The notes below the pieces were generated by a model that searched no databases, was not told the origin of the DNA, and saw only the letters and a list, made by a program, of their open reading frames with translations. Source: an uncultured Muribaculum sp. (GTDB taxonomy: Bacteria; Bacteroidota; Bacteroidia; Bacteroidales; Muribaculaceae). From it: a DNA stretch of 8,074 nt. Shown piece after piece: positions 1 to 5,168 of the stretch. Every line of letters begins with the position of its first letter. The stretch's first letter is position 1. The position numbers and the translations under genes were made by a program. The stretch covers positions 1 through 8,074 of the forward strand of contig NZ_CAJTYX010000065.1 of the NCBI RefSeq assembly GCF_910583865.1. Direction: 5' to 3'.

Positions 1-63
1 CTCTATGCTTTAAAAAGTTTTGATGTTGTATAAAATTAAGATGCGTCAGCCGTGTCTCGGTGC

Positions 64-95
64 ACGGCCATCGTTGTATATGAATGGCTGTTTTT
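64..95 (+). terminator. possible rho-independent terminator
   Basis: ACGGCCAT (64-71) pairs with ATGGCTGT (84-91), with one G-U pair and a 12-base loop. The run TTTTT (91-95) follows at once, one T of which is used in the last pair. This is the shape of an intrinsic terminator on the + strand, and could end a gene lying left of the window. The stem is short and only half GC, so the call is weak. The left arm also takes part in an alternative hairpin (49-54/63-68). Confidence 0.3.
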
Positions 96-465
96 GTATA
101 TTTATCGTATGTGCTTGTACGTGGGTATATGAAATTATGTGTCCCGATCGGGTATGTTTGATATGGATATTTCAGGAGACAAGATGTTACAATGCTGCAA
201 CATCTTGGTTATAATGTTGTGTATGTTTAATAAAGTCTTATTTATGTGTGAACCATGCCTGACGCATCAATACTTTGAAAAATGTAACATGCGTTTAACT
301 TAAAATTATGTTAATACGACGGCATTACACGGAATTGTGAGTGAATTGTAATATGATTGAAATTTTGATATCGAATTCAATAAAATGTAATTCATTGATT
401 TGCAGTGAGATATTATTTTTGAAATGTTAAAAAATGATTTTATGTAAAATTTTCTTCAAAAAACT

Positions 466-496
466 ATTGCGCGTATAAATATTATTACTACATTTG
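466..496 (+). promoter_or_regulatory. Bacteroidetes-type promoter of the sigma-factor gene
   Basis: ATTG (466-469) is followed by exactly 19 bases and then TACATTTG (489-496), a perfect match to the Bacteroidetes -7 consensus TAnnTTTG. The expected transcript start is near 503. That gives a 5' leader of about 29 bases to the first ATG (532), or about 77 bases to the internal ATG (580). No operator-like palindrome overlaps it. Confidence 0.6.
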
Positions 497-531
497 CAAT
501 GTAATCATTCTGTAACACGTTTGTGTGATGA

Positions 532-1083
532 ATGAAACGAACAAGAGTCATAAAAAACAACGCACTAAAATATCAAGTTATGGGTTCGTCAAATTTCCAA
601 ACCAAGCTCTTAGGTCTCCAGAAAAATCTTCTGAACTTTGCCTACATCCTCACATCTAACCGTGACGACGCTTACGATCTCCTTCAGGACACTACACTTA
701 AGGCGCTCGACAATCAGGACAAGTATGTCGACAACGTAAACTTCAAGGGATGGGTGTTCACGATCATGCGTAATATCTTCATCAACAACTACCGTAAGGT
801 CGTTCGCTCCGCTACGATTATAGATCAGACCGAGGATCTCTATCACCTCAATCTCCCGCAGGACTCCGGCTTCGAGACTCCTGAAGGTTCGGTTGCGGCA
901 AAGGAAATCACCGCTGCCATCGATGCGTTCTCCGACGACTACCGCATTCCGTTCTCCATGCACGTGGCCGGTTATAAGTACAACGAGATTGCTGAAAAGA
1001 TGAATCTTCCTCTTGGCACCGTCAAGAGCCGCATATTCTTTGCCCGTCAGCGCCTCCAGCAGACCCTCAAGGATTATCGTTGA
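532..1083 (+). CDS. ECF-type RNA polymerase sigma factor (sigma-70 family)
   Basis: This gene encodes a small two-domain sigma factor that directs RNA polymerase to a specific promoter set. Region 2 spans about residues 31-90: DDAYDLLQDT (45-54) matches the DAEDLVQET-type core-binding motif, and FKGWVFTIMRNIFINNYRK (71-89) matches the -10 recognition region. After a linker, region 4 (about 126-180) ends in the helix-turn-helix GTVKSRIFFARQRL (162-175), the usual -35 reader. At 183 residues the length is normal for the ECF class. The ATG at 532 is the outermost start. Met17 (580) may be the true one, because the first 16 residues are lysine/asparagine-rich and, as I recall, Bacteroidales homologues begin close to Met17. 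No Shine-Dalgarno is visible at either. No anti-sigma gene follows, so control is not evident here. I do not know its regulon. Confidence 0.93.
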   Translation: MKRTRVIKNNALKYQVMGSSNFQTKLLGLQKNLLNFAYILTSNRDDAYDLLQDTTLKALDNQDKYVDNVNFKGWVFTIMRNIFINNYRKVVRSATIIDQTEDLYHLNLPQDSGFETPEGSVAAKEITAAIDAFSDDYRIPFSMHVAGYKYNEIAEKMNLPLGTVKSRIFFARQRLQQTLKDYR

Positions 1084-1318
1084 GGCATTAGCCGTCATAC
1101 TGTTTTCCTTTGAAAAACGATACGACACCTATGACTCATCTCTCCTGTCAAGGACTTAAGTCCGAAGCATGACTCAATCAATTGCTCTAAAGATATTTTT
1201 GCGGAGACAAGGTCTCGCATTGCATAAAACACATCTATAATAACACACTATTACAATCGCCGCTACTTATCAAGGCAATCTTGATCAAACGATATACTGA
1301 CCATATGATTCACACATA

Positions 1319-1356
1319 AGAGGCGTTCCCATTTGGGAGCGCCTCTATCCTATTAT
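1319..1356 (+). terminator. terminator hairpin downstream of the sigma-factor gene
   Basis: AGAGGCGTTCCC (1319-1330) pairs with GGGAGCGCCTCT (1335-1346) over 12 bp, with one G-U pair and an ATTT loop. The 3' flank ATCCTATTATTG is only moderately T-rich. The convergent gene has its own better terminator at 1417-1461, so this hairpin most likely ends + strand transcription, 235 bases after the sigma-factor stop. Confidence 0.6.
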
Positions 1357-1416
1357 TGATAATGGAATTGCAGGTGATATGAGTTGCAAGGCGCAACAAA
1401 GGTAATGGATGTTTGC

Positions 1417-1461
1417 AAATAAAAGACCCGGCGGAACAATGTCGTGCATGTCCGTCGGGTC
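1417..1461 (-). terminator. rho-independent terminator of the outer-membrane protein gene
   Basis: GACCCGGCGGA (1425-1435) and TCCGTCGGGTC (1451-1461) form an 11-bp stem with one G-U pair around a 15-base loop. Read on the - strand the stem is followed directly by TTTTATTT (1424-1417), a classic U-tract. It begins 24 bases beyond the gene's stop codon. Confidence 0.85.
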
Positions 1462-1484
1462 GCGGGGTATTGAGAATGATCAGG

Positions 1485-2033
1485 TCAGAACACGTAGGTT
1501 ACACCAAGGCTCATGTTGCCGGTGTTGAAGCTTAGTCCGGTGAACTCGTAGTCGTGGCAGCGTTTGTAGCCTGCGAAACCAAGAGCGGCCGAGAATATAA
1601 CGTGGTCGTTGATGGCATACTTAACTCCGGGCTTGAGGCCGATGCCCCAGAGTGTGCCGTTGATGATTTCTTCTCCGGCAACGTCCTCGTCGAAGAATTT
1701 ACCGGTCTGGAACTGTCCGGCAAGATCTACATAGAATCCGACTTTACCGATGTTGACAAATGTGTAACGCACAAACGGGTTGAACTTGAACGAAGCTCCA
1801 TGGATCGATGCGCCGTCACCATCTTTCTGATGTGCATAGGCAAGACCGATCTGGGCTGCGATATCCCAATCGCCCATGTTGTAGCCGATTTCAGGGAGTA
1901 CAGCCACGCTGATGTTCTTGAAATCGCCGTGTTTGTTCTGGTTGGCGCTTAACTGACCGTCGACCCACCATGACTGGGCGCTTGCTGATAACGACATGGC
2001 CACTGCCGCAAGTGCAATAAATAGCTTTTTCAT
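1485..2033 (-). CDS. small outer-membrane beta-barrel protein
   Basis: The 182-residue product is probably an eight-stranded outer-membrane barrel of the OmpA/OmpX-like superfamily (PF13505-like by pattern). A signal peptide is clear: MKK, a hydrophobic core at about residues 4-15, and ASA before Gln20 as the cleavage site. The mature part alternates polar and hydrophobic residues in about eight segments, such as ISVAVLPEIGYNMG, WDIAAQIGLAYAH, FNPFVRYTF, VGFYVDLAGQFQTG, WGIGLKPGVKYAI and VIFSAALGFAGY. It ends in MSLGVTYVF, whose C-terminal Phe is the usual signal for the BAM insertion machinery. One cysteine is present, in YKRCHDY. The gene stands alone, with a terminator 24 bases downstream and the SUF operon diverging upstream. 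I see no clear TAnnTTTG promoter on this strand. Substrate and function cannot be told from sequence. Confidence 0.9.
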   Translation of the reverse strand: MKKLFIALAAVAMSLSASAQSWWVDGQLSANQNKHGDFKNISVAVLPEIGYNMGDWDIAAQIGLAYAHQKDGDGASIHGASFKFNPFVRYTFVNIGKVGFYVDLAGQFQTGKFFDEDVAGEEIINGTLWGIGLKPGVKYAINDHVIFSAALGFAGYKRCHDYEFTGLSFNTGNMSLGVTYVF

Positions 2034-2125
2034 AATAGATACATTTAGAAAATTGATAGATACTAATAGAAGTTTTGAAGTAAAAAAGTTGTTATTATTA
2101 TAATATTCTATATAACCATATTCTA

Positions 2126-2137
2126 CGGTAAATACCG
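2126..2137. repeat. interrupted palindrome in the divergent spacer
   Basis: CGGTA-AA-TACCG is a near-perfect dyad in the AT-rich spacer between the outer-membrane gene (93 bases from its start) and the SUF operon. Its size and position suit a small operator, but no regulator family can be named from it. In a 250-base spacer, chance is also possible. Confidence 0.3.
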
Positions 2138-2218
2138 CATCCTATTGTTATTACACATCAAGCCGCTATTTGTTCAGATTTTAACGTTTGCGCGCCGACA
2201 CGATTCGCCTGCATCCAC

Positions 2219-2250
2219 GTTGGACAAGTCGCGGGGATTTGTTAATTTTG
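2219..2250 (+). promoter_or_regulatory. Bacteroidetes-type promoter of the cvpA-suf operon
   Basis: GTTG (2219-2222) lies 20 bases upstream of TAATTTTG (2243-2250), a perfect TAnnTTTG -7 box. Transcription would start near 2257, leaving a leader of about 28 bases before the GTG start of cvpA. No IscR-, Fur- or SufR-like dyad overlaps it that I can recognise, so iron or oxidative control is not shown by the sequence. Confidence 0.6.
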
Positions 2251-2284
2251 CAATTGTTTTCGTGTTGACGTTGCAGCGGAAAAG

Positions 2285-2803
2285 GTGAGCGTTATAGACA
2301 TCATATTGACATGTGTGCTTTTCGGCTCTATAGCCGTCGGCGTATGGAAAGGCCTGATATGTCAGGTCGCATCGCTCGGTGGGATAGTGCTGGGGCTTGT
2401 TGCGTGCCGTATGTTCGGTGCGCAGGCAGGCGACACTCTCATGACGATGCTTCCGGGTACCTTTGAATCGGCTACCTCCGCTGCGATTGTGGGTAATGTT
2501 GTTCTATTTATCCTTGTCTGGCTCACCGTGAGCGTTGTGGCATCCATGCTTCACAAGATGACCCATGCGTTGATGTTCGGATGGCTCGATCATCTGCTCG
2601 GCGGAGCTTTCGGGCTGTTCAAGTGGATGCTTGTGCTAAGCATATTGCTGAATCTGTGGCATATGGCTGCTCCCGCCAGCGATATCTTCACGACATCTAC
2701 CCTGATGGACGGAGAGATGCTGCCGTGGGTGATGCATATAGCTCCGGCCATGTTCGGTATCGTAGTGCATGGTACCGGGACTATCATGCCTTTGCCGGTG
2801 TGA
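2285..2803 (+). CDS. CvpA family inner-membrane protein
   Basis: This is a 172-residue integral membrane protein of the CvpA family (named for E. coli CvpA, which is needed for colicin V production). Four hydrophobic helices can be seen at about residues 3-21, 25-44, 65-89 and 104-126, and a more polar C-terminal tail follows. Family-like features are Asp5 in the first helix, the GVWKG turn (19-23) between helices 1 and 2, and LDHLLGGAFGLFKW (101-114) leading into helix 4. The start is GTG; leader bases GCGGAAAAG precede it and the promoter sits about 35 bases upstream. It is the first gene of the SUF transcript, 70 bases before sufB. The biochemical role of CvpA is not established; a link to Fe-S assembly is inferred from the gene order alone. 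Confidence 0.88.
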   Translation: MSVIDIILTCVLFGSIAVGVWKGLICQVASLGGIVLGLVACRMFGAQAGDTLMTMLPGTFESATSAAIVGNVVLFILVWLTVSVVASMLHKMTHALMFGWLDHLLGGAFGLFKWMLVLSILLNLWHMAAPASDIFTTSTLMDGEMLPWVMHIAPAMFGIVVHGTGTIMPLPV

Positions 2804-2873
2804 AAAGTGTGTCTGCGGTATGCATAGCCAACAATTGCATCTTCTGCGGCGTTTACACATATTAATGAACTGA

Positions 2874-4370
2874 ATGAAATTATCTGTCTCTGTAGATATG
2901 AGCGCTGATAAACCAAATAAGCCGGATGCCGGGAATGACGATGTGATAAAGGATGTCACTTCCGGAGAATATAAATACGGCTTCGTCTCCGACATCGACA
3001 CGGATGTCATACCACGCGGCCTGAGCGAGGAGGTCATACGCCTTATCTCGGCCAAGAAGCAAGAGCCTGAGTGGCTGCTGGAGTTCCGTCTGGCGGCCTA
3101 CCGCCATTGGCTCACCCTGGAGATGCCCCGGTGGGCACATCTCGACATTCCGCCTATCGACTATCAGGCGATAAGCTACTATGCCGCCCCGCGCAAGAAA
3201 GAAGGACCGAAAAGCCTTGATGAGGTGGATCCGGAGCTGCTTGAGACTTTCGACAAGCTCGGTATACCTCTAGCCGAGCAAAAGATGCTCTCCGGCATGG
3301 CCGTGGATGCCGTAATGGACTCCGTGTCGGTCAAGACCACGCATAAGGAGAAACTTGCCCAGCTCGGCATAATTTTCTGCTCGTTCTCCGAGGCAGTGCG
3401 CGACTATCCCGACCTCGTGCGCCGTTATCTCGGCAAGGTGGTGTCGTACCGCGACAATTTTTTCGCCGCGCTCAATTCGGCCGTGTTTTCCGACGGCTCG
3501 TTCGTATATATTCCTAAGGGCGTGCGTTGCCCGATGGAGCTTTCCACCTACTTCCGTATCAATGCCTCCGGCACCGGGCAGTTCGAGCGTACTCTCATCG
3601 TGGCCGATGACGATTCATATGTCAGCTATCTGGAGGGGTGCACTGCCCCGATGCGCGACGAGAACCAGCTGCATGCCGCCATTGTCGAGATTATTGTGGA
3701 GGACCGCGCCGAAGTCAAGTATTCCACCGTGCAGAACTGGTATGCCGGCGACAAGGATGGGCGCGGCGGGGTCTATAACTTCGTCACCAAGCGTGGTCTC
3801 TGCCGTGGAGACTATTCAAAGCTTTCTTGGACACAGGTGGAGACCGGCTCGGCCATCACGTGGAAATACCCCGGCTGTATCCTCAAGGGCGAGGGGAGCG
3901 TGGGGGAATTCTACTCGGTGGCAGTCACCCGCAACCGCCAGCAGGCCGACACGGGCACCAAGATGATACATCTCGGACGTAACACGCGCTCCACAATTGT
4001 CAGCAAGGGCATCTCGGCCGGTCATAGCCAGAACAGCTATCGCGGTCTGGTGAAGGTGGCCCCCGGTGCCGACGGTTGCCGCAACTACACGCAGTGCGAC
4101 TCGCTGCTCCTCGGGCCTGACTGCGGCGCGCACACGTTCCCTTATATAGATGTGATGAATGACACCGCCGTCGTGGAGCATGAGGCCACCACCTCGAAGA
4201 TCAGCGAGGACCAGGTGTTCTACTGCAACCAGCGCGGCATACCCACAGAGGAGGCTATTGGTCTTATCGTCAACGGTTATGCTAAGGAGGTGATGAACAA
4301 GCTTCCGATGGAGTTTGCCGTCGAGGCCCAGAAACTGCTTCAGATTTCGCTCGAAGGAAGTGTCGGATAA
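2874..4370 (+). CDS. sufB: Fe-S cluster assembly scaffold protein SufB
   Basis: SufB is the core scaffold of the cytosolic SufBC2D complex, on which sulfur from SufS and iron are assembled into a nascent Fe-S cluster. The 498 residues match the usual length (E. coli about 495). The N-terminal helical part (to about 150) is followed by the long beta-helix core and the C-terminal helices ending EAQKLLQISLEGSVG. By alignment from memory, Cys408 in TQCDS corresponds to E. coli Cys405, the key cluster/sulfur-accepting cysteine, and Glu435-His436-Glu437 in EHEATTS to Glu432-His433-Glu434. Cys256 in YLEGC is also conserved. QNWYAGD and KGISAGHSQNSYRGL are family-typical. Met9 (2898) is an alternative start and the first eight residues add nothing recognisable. 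The coding region is about 60% GC, like the rest of the operon. It lies 18 bases before sufC. Confidence 0.98.
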   Translation: MKLSVSVDMSADKPNKPDAGNDDVIKDVTSGEYKYGFVSDIDTDVIPRGLSEEVIRLISAKKQEPEWLLEFRLAAYRHWLTLEMPRWAHLDIPPIDYQAISYYAAPRKKEGPKSLDEVDPELLETFDKLGIPLAEQKMLSGMAVDAVMDSVSVKTTHKEKLAQLGIIFCSFSEAVRDYPDLVRRYLGKVVSYRDNFFAALNSAVFSDGSFVYIPKGVRCPMELSTYFRINASGTGQFERTLIVADDDSYVSYLEGCTAPMRDENQLHAAIVEIIVEDRAEVKYSTVQNWYAGDKDGRGGVYNFVTKRGLCRGDYSKLSWTQVETGSAITWKYPGCILKGEGSVGEFYSVAVTRNRQQADTGTKMIHLGRNTRSTIVSKGISAGHSQNSYRGLVKVAPGADGCRNYTQCDSLLLGPDCGAHTFPYIDVMNDTAVVEHEATTSKISEDQVFYCNQRGIPTEEAIGLIVNGYAKEVMNKLPMEFAVEAQKLLQISLEGSVG

Positions 4371-4388
4371 ATAAGAAAACAATACGTT

Positions 4389-5156
4389 ATGCAAGACATG
4401 CTTTTAGATATAAAGGATCTCCATGCCTCAATCGACGGCAAGGAGATACTCAAGGGAATCAACCTTCAGGTGCGCGATGGCGAGGTACATGCCATCATGG
4501 GCCCTAACGGTTCCGGAAAATCTACCCTCTCTATGGTGCTCGCCGGCGCTCCCGGTTATGAGGTGACCGGCGGATCGGTAGATTTCCATGGGAAACAGTT
4601 GCTCGACCTCTCACCTGAGGACCGCAGTCACGAGGGCCTTTTCCTCTCGTTCCAATATCCGGTGGAGATTCCCGGAGTGACCATGGTCAATTTCATGCGT
4701 GCCGCCGTCAATGAGAAACGCAAATACTTCAATGAAGCGCCACTCTCGGCGAGCGATTTCCTGAAACTCATGCGCCAGAAGCGCGCTATCGTAGAGCTTG
4801 ACAACAAACTTGCGTCGCGCTCTGTCAACGAGGGATTTTCCGGAGGTGAGAAGAAACGCAACGAGATTTTCCAGATGGCTATGCTCGAACCACGCCTGGC
4901 CATTCTCGACGAGACCGACTCGGGTCTCGATATAGACGCGCTGCGCATTGTGGCGGGGGGAGTCAATACCCTTAAGACCGACCGTAACGCCACGATAGTC
5001 ATTACCCACTACCAGCGTCTGCTTGATTACATCAAGCCCGACTTTGTGCATGTGCTCTACAAGGGGCGCATCATCCGTACCGGCGGACCGGAGCTTGCTC
5101 TTGAATTGGAAGAACGCGGCTACGACTGGCTCAAGGAGGAGGTCGACGCTAAGTAA
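4389..5156 (+). CDS. sufC: Fe-S cluster assembly ATPase SufC
   Basis: SufC is the ABC-type ATPase subunit of SufBC2D; ATP-driven dimerisation reshapes SufB/SufD so the cluster can form. All ABC motifs are present in 255 residues: Walker A GPNGSGKST (38-46), Q-loop Gln89 in LSFQYP, signature SGGEKKR (151-157), Walker B LAILDE (170-175), D-loop SGLD (178-181) and H-loop His207 in ITHYQR. ETDSGLD in place of the more common EPTSGLD is a hallmark of the SufC family. There are no membrane segments. The start is the ATG at 4389; Met4 (4398) is equally plausible because many SufC proteins begin at the equivalent of MLLDIKDLHA. The leader is A-rich (AATAAGAAAACAATACGTT), with no Shine-Dalgarno. The gene sits 18 bases after sufB and 12 bases before sufD. 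Confidence 0.98.
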   Translation: MQDMLLDIKDLHASIDGKEILKGINLQVRDGEVHAIMGPNGSGKSTLSMVLAGAPGYEVTGGSVDFHGKQLLDLSPEDRSHEGLFLSFQYPVEIPGVTMVNFMRAAVNEKRKYFNEAPLSASDFLKLMRQKRAIVELDNKLASRSVNEGFSGGEKKRNEIFQMAMLEPRLAILDETDSGLDIDALRIVAGGVNTLKTDRNATIVITHYQRLLDYIKPDFVHVLYKGRIIRTGGPELALELEERGYDWLKEEVDAK

Positions 5157-5168
5157 CTTTTTGTTGCC

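Larger units (their letters stand above)
1..531. other. AT-rich intergenic region with several inverted repeats
   Basis: I see no convincing gene in this stretch; GC falls to about 20% over 361-420. It holds a 6-bp hairpin (49-54/63-68), a terminator-like hairpin (64-91), a perfect 10-bp palindrome CCCGATCGGG (143-152) next to TATGTTTG (153-160), a 9-bp hairpin (180-188/199-207), and a long-range 10-bp inverted repeat (40-49/259-268). A GAATTGT direct repeat (332-338, 343-349) is spaced by one helical turn. A second -7-like box, TATTTTTG (414-421), lacks a well-placed -33 box. A 39-codon reading frame (184-303) has an upstream AGGAG but no recognisable homology; it is discussed as a finding. 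The promoter of the sigma-factor gene lies at the right end. Confidence 0.6.
1084..1484. other. intergenic region with structured RNA elements
   Basis: There is no gene here. After the sigma-factor stop come a perfect 12-bp palindrome GGACTTAAGTCC (1152-1163), a -7-like box TATTTTTG (1194-1201) without a matching -33 box, and a bulged hairpin (1201-1218: GCG/CGC plus AGAC/GTCT). A 6-bp hairpin ATCAAG/CTTGAT (1269-1274/1280-1285) and a strong terminator-like hairpin (1319-1346) follow. A 5-bp hairpin GTTGC/GCAAC lies at 1383-1397. The right end holds the terminator of the convergent outer-membrane gene. The part up to 1350 could be a long structured 3' UTR of the sigma-factor mRNA or a separate small RNA. 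Confidence 0.5.

Noticed and set aside
20..214. 64-codon + strand reading frame with a TTG start
   Set aside because: Its translation has odd composition (many Cys, Trp and Met), no recognisable family, and crosses the terminator-like hairpin; it looks like chance.
414..421. TATTTTTG as a second promoter of the sigma-factor gene
   Set aside because: The nearest TTG leaves only a 16-base spacer; the element at 466-496 is a much better match.
610..1128. 172-codon antisense frame over the sigma-factor gene
   Set aside because: The + strand frame is an unmistakable sigma factor; the antisense product has no family pattern.
2804..2873. Separate promoter for sufB between cvpA and sufB
   Set aside because: No TAnnTTTG box with a -33 partner is present; the gap looks like a plain operon spacer.
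3816..4394. 192-codon antisense frame over the sufB end
   Set aside because: Lies opposite the most conserved part of sufB and shows no family features.
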